Assembly: GCA_963785815.1 (NCBI GenBank) | Contig: CAWAWN010000002.1 | Span: 124,001 to 188,000, forward strand | From: UBA4742 sp963785815 | GTDB taxonomy: Bacteria > Actinomycetota > Acidimicrobiia > Acidimicrobiales > Acidimicrobilacustridaceae | DNA: 64,000 bases | Reading direction: 5' to 3' | Shown: piece by piece, positions 1 through 7,371 of the stretch | Numbering within the stretch: position 1 is the stretch's first letter | How the letters are laid out: each line of letters starts with the position of its first letter | Made by a program: the position numbers and the translations under genes | Notes under the pieces: generated by a model | What the model saw: only the letters and a program-made list of their open reading frames with translations | The model's database searches: none | Told to the model about the DNA's origin: nothing

Positions 1-198
1 CAGACCGGTGATGGTCTGGCCCAGGGTGTAGGTGGTGCCACCGGCGGTGGCGGTCACCGTCACCGGCGGGCTGGCCGTCTCCGCCGAGGCGGTCGAGCTC
101 AGCAGCGGGATGGTGAGCGCAGCCAGCGTCACCAGCGCCGAGAGGACGGCGAGCAGTCGCAACGGCGAGAAGCGACGGCCCGAAGGGCTTCTGGACAT
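1..198 (-). CDS. secreted protein, 5' part only (runs off the left edge)
   Basis: Reading leftwards from an ATG at 198 gives 66 open codons to the window edge. The start is supported by a strong ribosome binding site (AGGAGAA) about 8 nt upstream. The N-terminus is a typical Sec signal peptide: basic SGRR, then a hydrophobic LRLLAVLSALVTLAAL stretch, a polar end and a predicted cleavage after SSTASA. The mature part begins with a Thr/Val-rich stretch (SPPVTVTATAGGTTYTLG) resembling the start of a bacterial Ig-like or cell-surface domain. It lies downstream of the PstS-like gene on the same strand, separated by a hairpin region. Function unknown; only the exported nature is supported. Confidence 0.8.
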   Translation of the reverse strand, partial: MSRSPSGRRFSPLRLLAVLSALVTLAALTIPLLSSTASAETASPPVTVTATAGGTTYTLGQTITGL

Positions 199-335
199 GG
201 GTTGGTTCTCCTCAGCTTTCGGGTGTGGTTTCGTCTTGCGGTCAGGCTCGAGCCGAGCGCAGGCGCGCGGCGCGGAGGTGCGGACGCCGGGTGGCTCGGC
301 CAGCGGTCGATGTCACCTGACGAGGAGGTTCGCCC

Positions 336-398
336 GCTCCTCTCGGGAGCCCGGCCTCGGCCCCGAGAGGAGCTCGAGGTGGTGGGGCTCCCGAGAGG
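336..398 (-). terminator. two mutually exclusive hairpins between the PstS-like gene and the next secreted-protein gene
   Basis: The arms at 336-347 and 362-373 are a perfect 12-bp inverted repeat with a 14-nt loop. The arm at 339-352 is also perfectly complementary to 385-398 (14 bp, 32-nt loop). The two hairpins share 339-347, so only one can form at a time. No U-tract follows. It may be a terminator of the PstS-like gene or an attenuator in front of the downstream gene. Confidence 0.55.
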
Positions 399-447
399 GA
401 ACGGACCGTGGTTCGCTACGGGTGTCGGTCCGAGGTTCGACCGACGA

Positions 448-1785
448 TCAGGCGCCGTAGTTGCGGCAGGTGGAACCGGCCAGGTTGGCGGTGCCACCGC
501 CCGCCGAGGTCAGGGCCGAGAAGCCAGCGCTGGACAGGATCGCCTTGTACTGGCTGGCACCGCTGCAGAGGCCGCTCTTGGTCCCGGCCGCCACGTTGTT
601 GAACCCGACCATGGCCTGGGTCTCGGCGAAGTTCGGGTTGGCGGAGTCCAGGATGTACCAGACGTACCGGATGCCCGGATAGACGACGGACCCGCCGTTG
701 GCGGCGATGTACTCCGAGGTGTAGAGCTCGTTGATCGGCGAGTTCGGGTTGGCCGCGTTCACCGCGTTGGGCTCCCACACACCACTGGTGTTCCACCGCA
801 GGTAGTTGTCCGCGGGGTGGGTGGGGGCGTCAGCCGGGGTGAGGCCACCGATCTTGACGCCGTTGCGCAGATCGAGGGTGGGGTTCAGGTGGTTGTTGGC
901 CTGGAAGACCCACTGGCCGACCGAGTAGGGGATGATCGCCGTCTGGTAGCCGGCGGCGTCCAGCTCGTTGCCGGTGTTCTCCTCCAGCGGCTTGCCGCTG
1001 TTGTCCAGCTGGGTGACGATCACAGCCGGGCAGCTCGCAGAGCTCACCAGCGTCGGGTCGTTGCCACCCAACAGGTTGGAGATGAAGAACCCCCGGGTGC
1101 CGGAGCTGGCCTGAGGGAGGTACCGCTGGATCGGATGTCCGGCGATGCCGCCGACCTGGCCCCAGTCGGTGTCGGTGCAGTTGTAGATGGCCTGCAGCTG
1201 GGCGTCGGTCATCGTGGCCGGGGCGTAGATGCTCGGGCTCGCCCAGCTCACCGCGTCCAGCGCGAAGGCGTTGTAGATCAGGTTGGGGCTGCCATCGGAC
1301 ACGGCACCCTTCGGACCCGACGAGGAGCGGCCGATCGAGATGCAGGCGGTGCCGGCACCGGTGTTGGGGTAGTTGCCGGCCTCGGCCGCCACCATGGACG
1401 ACCGACCCTGGCCGGAGCCGTTCGGGGCCTGGAAGTGGGTGGCGTCGCCACCCGACTTGGTCGTGTAGCCGATCGGTCCGGCCGGGTTGCCGGCGCAGTT
1501 GGGCGAAGTCGGGACGGTGTAGGTCAGATCCGGCTGGCCGGCGCCGACCGCGGCGTGCAGGTTGACCGCCGCGTCGGTGGTGCCGTTGGCCGTGTTGTAC
1601 GCGCTCATGGCGGCCGACAGGAGCGGATCGCTCACGTTCTGGATGGTGTCGGAGCCACCCACGACGATCTGCGTGGTCGGGTGCGTGACCGCATGGGCGG
1701 CTGGCGCCACCCCGGCGACCACGGTGCCGAGGGTGCAGAGCGCCGTGGCGGCGATCAGTCCCCGACGGAGGAGGGTTCTCTTCAC
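448..1785 (-). CDS. PstS-like phosphate-type substrate-binding protein, secreted
   Basis: 445 aa. Residues 1-32 form a Sec signal peptide (basic MKRTLLRRG, hydrophobic core, AHA cleavage); there is no lipobox Cys. The mature protein begins IVVGGSDTIQNV, the first beta-strand/P-loop of PstS-type binding proteins, and has SSGTRGFF around residue 230, matching the family's SGT phosphate-contact loop. It is longer than Escherichia coli PstS (~346 aa). The start is GTG with AAGGA about 10 nt upstream. It is not adjacent to permease genes; the full pst operon lies 3 kb away. It may be a second phosphate-binding protein or a related oxyanion binder. Confidence 0.75.
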   Translation of the reverse strand: MKRTLLRRGLIAATALCTLGTVVAGVAPAAHAVTHPTTQIVVGGSDTIQNVSDPLLSAAMSAYNTANGTTDAAVNLHAAVGAGQPDLTYTVPTSPNCAGNPAGPIGYTTKSGGDATHFQAPNGSGQGRSSMVAAEAGNYPNTGAGTACISIGRSSSGPKGAVSDGSPNLIYNAFALDAVSWASPSIYAPATMTDAQLQAIYNCTDTDWGQVGGIAGHPIQRYLPQASSGTRGFFISNLLGGNDPTLVSSASCPAVIVTQLDNSGKPLEENTGNELDAAGYQTAIIPYSVGQWVFQANNHLNPTLDLRNGVKIGGLTPADAPTHPADNYLRWNTSGVWEPNAVNAANPNSPINELYTSEYIAANGGSVVYPGIRYVWYILDSANPNFAETQAMVGFNNVAAGTKSGLCSGASQYKAILSSAGFSALTSAGGGTANLAGSTCRNYGA

Positions 1786-1991
1786 TGTGGCAATGTCCTT
1801 TCACAGGTGGATGCGACGACCGCGGCCACAGGTGCTCCATTCGCCCCGGTCGGGCTCAGTTCTCTCACCCGCGCATGAACGCCCCACCCGCGCCGAGGAA
1901 ACTCCGGATGAAGTGCGAGTCGCCGACAGGCAAACCTTTTTCCGAGCGGGGCGGATCCCGATCCCCTGAACCGAATATCACTCAACAGAGA

Positions 1992-2020
1992 TTGACTCAC
2001 TGTCTATGGAGTCGTACCGT
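1992..2020 (+). promoter_or_regulatory. promoter of the arsR-arsC fusion gene
   Basis: A -35-like TTGACT (1992-1997) and a -10-like TACCGT (2015-2020) are separated by 17 nt. The -10 ends 6 nt before the GTG at 2027, the geometry of a leaderless transcript. Confidence 0.55.
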
Positions 2021-2026
2021 ACAGGC

Positions 2027-2698
2027 GTGAACTCACCTCCGAGCTTCGAGCTCAGGGCAGCGCGACACTCGGCGCTCGGGGAACCGGCCCGGTTGGCGCT
2101 CGTCGACGAGCTGGCCATCTCTGATCGGGCTCCCGTCGAGTTGCGCCGCCGCCTGGGCATGGAGTCCAACCTGTTGGCCCACCATCTCGACGTCCTCGAG
2201 CGCGTCGGACTCGTCGAACGCTCGATCTCCAGCGGCGACGGACGTCGCCGCTACGTGCACCTGGTGACCGACGGGCTCGCGGGGCTGACCCCAGGTCGTC
2301 ACCTCCCGGTGGACCCCGCCATGTTCGTGTGCAGCGCGAACTCCGCGCGCTCGCAACTGGCCGCCGCCCTGTGGCAAGAGGCCACCGGCGAGCCGGCCAC
2401 CTCGGCGGGAACCCATCCCGCCGACCGGGTCCATCCCGGTGCCGTGGCCGCGGCCCGGCGGGCGGGGCTCGATCTCGAAGGAGCGACGCCCCACGATCTC
2501 GCCGAGGTCGACACGCCGCCGGCGCTGGTGATCACCGTCTGCGACCTGGCCCACGAGGAGCTCGACCCGGATGACACCTGGTTGCACTGGTCGATCCCCG
2601 ACCCGGTCCCCGTCGGGACCAGGGCCGCGTTCGACGCCGTTCTGGTCAACCTCCGCCACCGGATCGGCGATGCCTTGGCCATGGCGGAGGTGTCATGA
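2027..2698 (+). CDS. ArsR-type repressor fused to a low-molecular-weight arsenate reductase
   Basis: 223 aa. The first ~90 residues are a winged helix-turn-helix of the ArsR type (LGEPARLALVDEL, then LLAHHLDVLERVGLVERS and a beta-wing GDGRRRYVHL). From about residue 100 follows a low-molecular-weight phosphatase/arsenate reductase domain with the catalytic P-loop CSANSAR (CX5R) and the later TVCD/DP acid region. Such fusions are known in actinobacterial ars loci; the reductase makes As(III), which the repressor half could sense. I chose GTG 2027 over an upstream ATG at 2006 because a -10-like element ends 6 nt before it. It overlaps the aquaporin gene by 4 nt (ATGA), implying coupled translation. 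Confidence 0.82.
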   Translation: MNSPPSFELRAARHSALGEPARLALVDELAISDRAPVELRRRLGMESNLLAHHLDVLERVGLVERSISSGDGRRRYVHLVTDGLAGLTPGRHLPVDPAMFVCSANSARSQLAAALWQEATGEPATSAGTHPADRVHPGAVAAARRAGLDLEGATPHDLAEVDTPPALVITVCDLAHEELDPDDTWLHWSIPDPVPVGTRAAFDAVLVNLRHRIGDALAMAEVS

Positions 2699-3447
2699 CC
2701 GACGAGCTGCATCTCAACGACGCCGAGCTCGGCGACCAAGTCGAGACCGGAACCGGCCAGCTCCACCTCGACCTCACCCGCCGTCTGGCGGCCGAGGCGT
2801 TCGGCACGGGCATGCTGATCGTCGCCGTGATCGGCTCTGGCATCGCCGCCAGTCGGTTGTCGACGGGTGATGTGGGCCTGCAGCTCCTGGAGAACGCCGC
2901 CGCCACCGCCGCCGCGCTGGTCGGGCTGATCTTGATGTTCGCCGCCGTGTCGGGCGCCCACTTCAACCCAGCCGTCAGCCTGCTCGACCGGATGTTGGGC
3001 ACCACCAGAACCCGCGACACCGGGCTCTACATCATCGCTCAGGTGATCGGTGGCTGCCTCGGGGCGATGCTCGCGAACGTGATGTTCCAGCTGCCGGTGG
3101 TGAGCATCTCCACCCACATCCGGTCCTCACCCGCGCTGTGGGTGTCCGAGGTGGTGGCCACCGTCACCCTGCTGTTGCTGATCCAGGCATGCGTGCGCAC
3201 CGGACGGGCAAGCGTCATCCCGTTCGCGGTGGGTGCGTGGATCGGCGGCGCCTACTGGTTCACATCATCGACCAGCTTCGCCAACCCGGCCGTCACCATC
3301 GCGCGCACCCTGTCGAACAGCTTCGCCGGCATCGCCCCATCCTCAGCGCCGATGTTCATCGTGATGCAACTCATCGGCATGGTCATCGCCTTCGGACTCG
3401 TCCGCCTCTTCTACCCCCACGAACATTCGGAGACGCCCGATGCCTGA
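2695..3447 (+). CDS. MIP-family aquaglyceroporin in an ars operon (AqpS-like)
   Basis: 250 aa with six membrane segments. Both half-helix signatures are present: HFNPAVS near residue 86 and FANPAVT near residue 198. In known ars operons (for example Sinorhizobium meliloti aqpS with arsC) such a channel replaces the ArsB/Acr3 pump: arsenate is reduced inside and arsenite leaves down its gradient. No ArsB or Acr3 gene is present here, which fits that mode. It overlaps the gene before it by 4 nt and the following arsC by 8 nt, so the three were probably one translationally coupled unit. A general glycerol or water channel cannot be excluded from sequence alone. Confidence 0.82.
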   Translation: MTDELHLNDAELGDQVETGTGQLHLDLTRRLAAEAFGTGMLIVAVIGSGIAASRLSTGDVGLQLLENAAATAAALVGLILMFAAVSGAHFNPAVSLLDRMLGTTRTRDTGLYIIAQVIGGCLGAMLANVMFQLPVVSISTHIRSSPALWVSEVVATVTLLLLIQACVRTGRASVIPFAVGAWIGGAYWFTSSTSFANPAVTIARTLSNSFAGIAPSSAPMFIVMQLIGMVIAFGLVRLFYPHEHSETPDA

Positions 3448-3882
3448 AACCGACACGCCGGCCTCGCGCCCGAAGTCCTGTTCGTCTGCGTCCACAACGC
3501 TGGCCGTTCCCAGATGGCCGCCGCGCTGCTCGCCCACCACGCCGGTGACCGGGTCGTGGTCCGCTCCGCCGGTTCTGCCCCAGCGGAGGACATCAACCCG
3601 GCAGTCGTCGAGGCCATGGCCGAACTGGGCATCGACCTGCGCGCCGCCGGCGCCCATCCGAAGAGGCTCGACGAGGCCGCCGTCAAGGCTTCCGACGTGG
3701 TCATCACGATGGGTTGCGGCGACGCCTGCCCGATCTATCCGGGCAAGCGCTACGAGGACTGGAAGCTCGACGATCCCGCCGGGCAAGGCCTCGATGCCGT
3801 CCGGCCGATACGCGACGAGATCGACCGTCGGGTCCGCGCCCTGATCGACGAGCTGCTCCCGGCGGCAAGCCCACGAGCCTGA
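3440..3882 (+). CDS. arsC: arsenate reductase (low-molecular-weight phosphatase type), frameshifted
   Basis: The ATG at 3440 (GGAGA 7 nt upstream) starts MPETDTPASRP, but the catalytic segment EVLFVCVHNAGRSQM lies in another frame that has no start codon of its own. Restoring one C in the CCC run at about 3469-3471 joins the two parts into a normal ~147-aa reductase. The P-loop CVHNAGR (CX5R), the IDLRAAG segment and the acid/Pro region (CPIYPGKRYEDWKLDDPAG) are intact. It is the second arsenate reductase in the locus, after the ArsR-fused one. The intact downstream sequence suggests a sequencing or consensus error or a very recent mutation. Confidence 0.75.
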
Positions 3883-3952
3883 ACCGACGCTCGGTGCCCG
3901 ACCGCCTCATCGCCTCGCTCGGCGTCGAAACGACGTGACGGGAGAGCTGGTC

Positions 3953-4285
3953 CTACTGGGGGGCGAGGGCGGATCGCAGGCCTTCGAGGCGCTCGGGCAC
4001 GACCCGGTACCAGGCCCACCGGCCACGCTTCTCCCGGGTGAGCAGACCGGCGTCGACGAGCATCGACAGGTGGTGCGACACCGTGGGCTGGGACCGGCCG
4101 ACCGGCTCCACCAGATCACATGCGCACGCCTCACCCGACTCTGCGGCCGCGACCATCGACAACAACCGCAACCGAGCCGGGTCAGCCAGCACCTTGAAAG
4201 CCGCCGCCAGATCCTCGGCGTCGACCTCGGCGAGCACCCCGCCGGTCACCGGCGTGCAACATGGGTTGAACGCCTGAACGCTCAC
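3953..4285 (-). CDS. arsR: ArsR-family arsenite-responsive repressor
   Basis: About 110 aa from a GTG at 4285, preceded by GAGG; the open frame continues to an ATG at 4363, but that start would lie inside the operator region. It has the ArsR winged helix (LADPARLRLLSMV, SQPTVSHHLSMLVDAGLL, REKRGRWAWYRV). The metal-site motif of the family, ELCVCDL, appears as ACACDL at the expected position, and there is a vicinal Cys pair near the N-terminus (NPCCTP). These Cys would bind As(III). It is divergent from arsI, with two operators between them. A sensor of a related thiophilic metal such as Cd or Sb is possible. Confidence 0.82.
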   Translation of the reverse strand: MSVQAFNPCCTPVTGGVLAEVDAEDLAAAFKVLADPARLRLLSMVAAAESGEACACDLVEPVGRSQPTVSHHLSMLVDAGLLTREKRGRWAWYRVVPERLEGLRSALAPQ

Positions 4286-4323
4286 ACCGACCTCGATCCC
4301 TGACTCGAACCACACGAACAATA

Positions 4324-4341
4324 CATTGACATTCCTCGATG
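4324..4341. promoter_or_regulatory. ArsR operator 1
   Basis: CATTGA-N6-TCGATG, an 18-bp palindrome matching CATYGA-N6-TCRATG. It contains a TTGACA that could serve as the -35 of the arsI promoter. It lies between the divergent arsR and arsI genes. Confidence 0.65.
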
Positions 4342-4360
4342 AGTCGGTAGAGTCAACATA

Positions 4361-4378
4361 CATCGACCGTTGTCAATG
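4361..4378. promoter_or_regulatory. ArsR operator 2
   Basis: CATCGA-N6-TCAATG, the same CATYGA-N6-TCRATG pattern as the site centred 37 bp upstream, arranged as its mirror image. Its location would let bound ArsR block transcription towards arsI. Confidence 0.65.
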
Positions 4379-4399
4379 AACCTTAGCCGGAGGAAGCCC

Positions 4400-4879
4400 G
4401 TGTCACGCATCCAGCTCGCTCTCAACGTCACCGACCTCGACAGAGCCGTCGAGTTCTACTCGAAGCTCTTCGCCACCGAGCCCGCCAAGCGCAAGCCCGG
4501 CTATGCCAACTTCGCCATCGCAGACCCGCCCCTCAAGCTGGTGCTGTTCGAAGGGCCCGAAGGGGCCACCCTCAACCACCTCGGCGTCGAGACCGAGAAC
4601 GCCGCCGAGGTCGAGGCCGCGGAGGCTCGCCTGTCCAAGGACGGTCTGGCGACGACCGGGATCGACGACACCATCTGTTGCTACGCCACCAAGGTCGAGA
4701 CCTGGGTGAGCGACCCCGACGGTGCCAGGTGGGAGTGGTACGTCAAGACCGGCGACTCCGACCAGCTGACCAATGAGGTTCTCGGCGCGGACGCCAGCGC
4801 GATGTGCTGCGCCCCCAGCACGGCCGAGCCTGTCACCCTGGGGCGGTCCATCGCCGGCGCCGAACCCGGCTGCTGCTGA
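4400..4879 (+). CDS. arsI: ArsI/CadI-type C-As lyase (glyoxalase-fold dioxygenase)
   Basis: 159 aa from GTG 4400, chosen because GGAGGA ends 5 nt upstream; an in-frame ATG 30 nt earlier lies in the operator. It has the vicinal-oxygen-chelate fold: RIQLALNVTDLDRAVEFYSK at the N-terminus, NHLGVETE supplying a metal His, and WEWYVKTGD supplying the Glu. The vicinal Cys pair in DDTICCYATK is the trivalent organoarsenical-binding pair of ArsI, and further CC pairs sit at the C-terminus (AMCC, PGCC). ArsI enzymes use Fe(II) and O2 to cleave methyl or aryl groups from trivalent organoarsenicals, releasing As(III). The annotation CadI (cadmium-induced protein) is used for close relatives. Confidence 0.83.
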   Translation: MSRIQLALNVTDLDRAVEFYSKLFATEPAKRKPGYANFAIADPPLKLVLFEGPEGATLNHLGVETENAAEVEAAEARLSKDGLATTGIDDTICCYATKVETWVSDPDGARWEWYVKTGDSDQLTNEVLGADASAMCCAPSTAEPVTLGRSIAGAEPGCC

Positions 4880-4946
4880 CGAAGCCCAGCGGCCGTGCCT
4901 CGCCACTCGTGATGCCGTTGGCGAAGGCCCGCGGCAGGAGGTTCCC

Positions 4947-6497
4947 TCAGGCCTTGCGGCGACGCGATCGGCCGAAGAGCACCGGCGGGATCACCAGCAG
5001 GGCCAGCAGGAAGAGGATCGGGGCGAGCACGTGGACGTCGGCGATGGGTCGCTGGTAGAGGACGGGCGAGGCGTCACGCCAGTCGGTGCTGCCCCCGGCC
5101 ACCGAATGGGTCGAACCCGCCACCACTGCGGCCGAGGTGGCGGCGGCGGGACCGGCCACCGCCGCGGACGACGCCGCCGACGAGGCCGCGGCCGACGAGG
5201 CGCCCTTGTTCGCCAGGCTGGGGATGTTCTTGATGGGATCCGGCGGCGCGCCCGAGTCCGCGCCCAGCTCACCCTTGAAGCGCGGGTTGGCGCAGTTGGC
5301 CGCCGTCAGCGTCTCGGGCGCGGTGCCGTTCCCCTGCATGCGGGCGATGGCGTTGGCGATCTCCTGGGACAGGTTGGGAGGCAGCGGTGAGTACCCGATG
5401 GCCGCCATGTTCACCTGGCCGTCGCAGGCGATGTAGCGCAACCAGGCGGCGAAGGTCGAGGTGATCCCCGGGTTGCTGTAGGCGCCCTTGCACGTGGCCC
5501 GCTCGGGTGACGTGGCGCACTGGGTCACGATGTAGCTGTAGGCGGAGATGGGATAGGTGAGCGGGTTGGTGCTGGCGTACACGCCCGACAGGTCCTGGCT
5601 CAGGTCGGGGTTCAGCCGTGCCGCCTCCAGGGCCGCCGAGATGTTCTGGGCGTACGGCAGCTGGTAGGTGCCGGACGCGTTCTGGACCCACGCCGTGGGC
5701 ACGTTGTACGTCTTGGCGTAGCCGAACTCGTCGTAGCCGATGCTCCACATGCCCTGGCCGCTGGCGATGTGCTCGGCGATCTGGTCGGATCCGTTGAGCG
5801 CCAGGGTGTGGCAGGCGAAGCTCGGGGTCGTGTCGAGCTCGATGATGCGGACGTTGGTCGGGATCGAGTTCTTGGCCGCCCAGGTGGCGAACAGCGCCGG
5901 GTCGGTGTGCTGCACGAAGTCGTAGAACAGGCCGGTGGTGCCGGACTGGCCGCCGCGGTACACGACCGTGATCGGCTGGTTGGGCAGCACCAGGCCGCGG
6001 TTGTCGGCCGTGATGGCCGGATCGTTCCAGTTGCAGATGTCGCCCATGAAGATCCTGGCGATGGTCTCGCGCGACAGGTGCAGGTAGGTCACCGGGCTGC
6101 CGGACGCATCCTGGACGTGGTACATGATGGCCACCGCCCCGGCCACGTCCGGGATGTACTGGTAGCCCCGCGCCGGGTCGGTGTTGCCCACCTGGAGCGA
6201 GGCGAACTCGGCCTCGGTACCGGCGAAGTCGATCAGGGACTGGCCGAACTCGGTGAGTCCCGGCGGCGAGCCCAGGGGCGTGTAGTTGACGTGCAGACCC
6301 TGCGTCTGGGCGTCGGCCACCCACTGCTGCATGGCCAGGGCCACGTAGGTGGATCCGGCTCCGTTGATGGCGGCGTTGTCGGCCGACGCCGGGGGCGAGG
6401 CCACCGCCAGGAGCAGCGCCGCCACCCCGAGCACCCCGCCCAGTCGCCACACCAGGCGCGACCGCCGGCCTCTGGCGGCACTGAGCCGCGCCCTCAT
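4947..6497 (-). CDS. pstS: phosphate-binding protein PstS with a C-terminal membrane anchor
   Basis: 516 aa. It starts with an ATG that overlaps the pstB stop codon (ATGA). A signal peptide covers about residues 1-40 (LVWRLGGVLGVAALLLAVASPPASA), with no lipobox. The PstS fold shows GAGSTYVALAMQQW at the start of the mature part, the phosphate loop GGQSGTTGLF, and SIGYDEFGYAK. After about residue 410 comes a low-complexity Ala/Ser linker, then a transmembrane helix (VLAPILFLLALLVIPPVLF) and a basic tail RSRRRKA. The binding domain would thus be tethered outside by its C-terminus instead of by an N-terminal lipid. It is the last gene of the operon. Confidence 0.88.
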   Translation of the reverse strand: MRARLSAARGRRSRLVWRLGGVLGVAALLLAVASPPASADNAAINGAGSTYVALAMQQWVADAQTQGLHVNYTPLGSPPGLTEFGQSLIDFAGTEAEFASLQVGNTDPARGYQYIPDVAGAVAIMYHVQDASGSPVTYLHLSRETIARIFMGDICNWNDPAITADNRGLVLPNQPITVVYRGGQSGTTGLFYDFVQHTDPALFATWAAKNSIPTNVRIIELDTTPSFACHTLALNGSDQIAEHIASGQGMWSIGYDEFGYAKTYNVPTAWVQNASGTYQLPYAQNISAALEAARLNPDLSQDLSGVYASTNPLTYPISAYSYIVTQCATSPERATCKGAYSNPGITSTFAAWLRYIACDGQVNMAAIGYSPLPPNLSQEIANAIARMQGNGTAPETLTAANCANPRFKGELGADSGAPPDPIKNIPSLANKGASSAAASSAASSAAVAGPAAATSAAVVAGSTHSVAGGSTDWRDASPVLYQRPIADVHVLAPILFLLALLVIPPVLFGRSRRRKA

Positions 6498-7371
6498 CCG
6501 AAGCGCCCCTCGACGTAGTTGAGGGTGCGTTCGTCGTCGGGGGTCGAGAACATCTTGTCGGTGGGTCCTCGCTCCACCACGAACCCGGGCTCGTTCTCCT
6601 CGGCCAGGAAGAAGGCGCAGAGGTCCGACACCCGCTGGGCCTGTTGCATGTTGTGGGTCACGATCACCACGGTCACCAGCGAGCGCAGCTCGGCGATGGT
6701 TTCCTCGATGCGGCGGGTGGAGGTGGGGTCGAGGGCCGAGCACGGCTCGTCCATGAGCAGCACGTTGGGCTGGACGGCCAGCGAGCGGGCGATGCACAGC
6801 CGCTGCTGCTGACCGCCCGACAGCGCCCCACCGGGGCGGTCCAGCCGGTCGCGCACCTCGCGCCACAGCCCCGCCCGGGTCAGGCTCTGCTCCACCAGGT
6901 CGTCCCGTACGTTGCACCTGATGCGGGCCAACTTGAGCCCCGAGAGCACGTTGTCGCGGATGGTCATGGCCGGGAAGGGGTTGGGCTTCTGGAAGACCAT
7001 GCCCACCCGCATCCGGATCTCCTGGGCCCGCCGCCCCGGGCGTAGATGTCCTCGCCGTCCAGCAGGACCTTGCCGTCCAGGGCCGCGCCCGGGATCAGCT
7101 CGTGCATCCGGTTCAAGAGGCGCAGGAAGGTGGACTTGCCACAGCCCGACGGTCCGATCAGGGCGGTCACCTTCCCAGCCGGCATGACCAGGTCGACGTC
7201 CTCGAGCACCAGGTGGTCGCCGAACCAGGCGCAGGCCCCGCGGGCCTCGAGCGTGGCCTCGCCCTTGGGCGGACCGCCGATGAGCTCGATGGGCCGGGGG
7301 TCGGCCGAGGCGCTCACCGGGCCGGGTGGCGCCGGCCGGTGGCCGATCGGCGGGGACACGAGATCGCTCAT
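6494..7371 (-). CDS. pstB: phosphate import ATPase PstB, frameshifted
   Basis: The ATG at 7371 overlaps the pstA stop (ATGA). The first frame encodes a Pro-rich leader, the Walker A motif GPSGCGKST and LLDGEDIYARGG; the rest (RMRVGMVFQKPNPFP Q-loop, signature LSGGQQQRL, Walker B VLLMDEPCSALDP, VTHN switch His) is in another frame. The frames rejoin if one base is restored in the G/C tract at about 7026-7040. The corrected length is ~292 aa, normal for PstB plus a short leader. The intact motifs and 4-nt overlaps with both neighbours argue for a sequence error or a very recent mutation. Confidence 0.85.

Noticed and set aside
202..1878. 558-aa open frame antisense to the PstS-like gene
   Set aside because: It mirrors a protein with a clear signal peptide and binding motifs; its translation is Gly/Val/Arg-rich with no motif, a typical high-GC shadow frame.
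1786..1900. PHO box upstream of the PstS-like gene at 448-1785
   Set aside because: Only one GTTCA-like unit is present (GTTCATGCGCG), with no second unit in 11-nt register.
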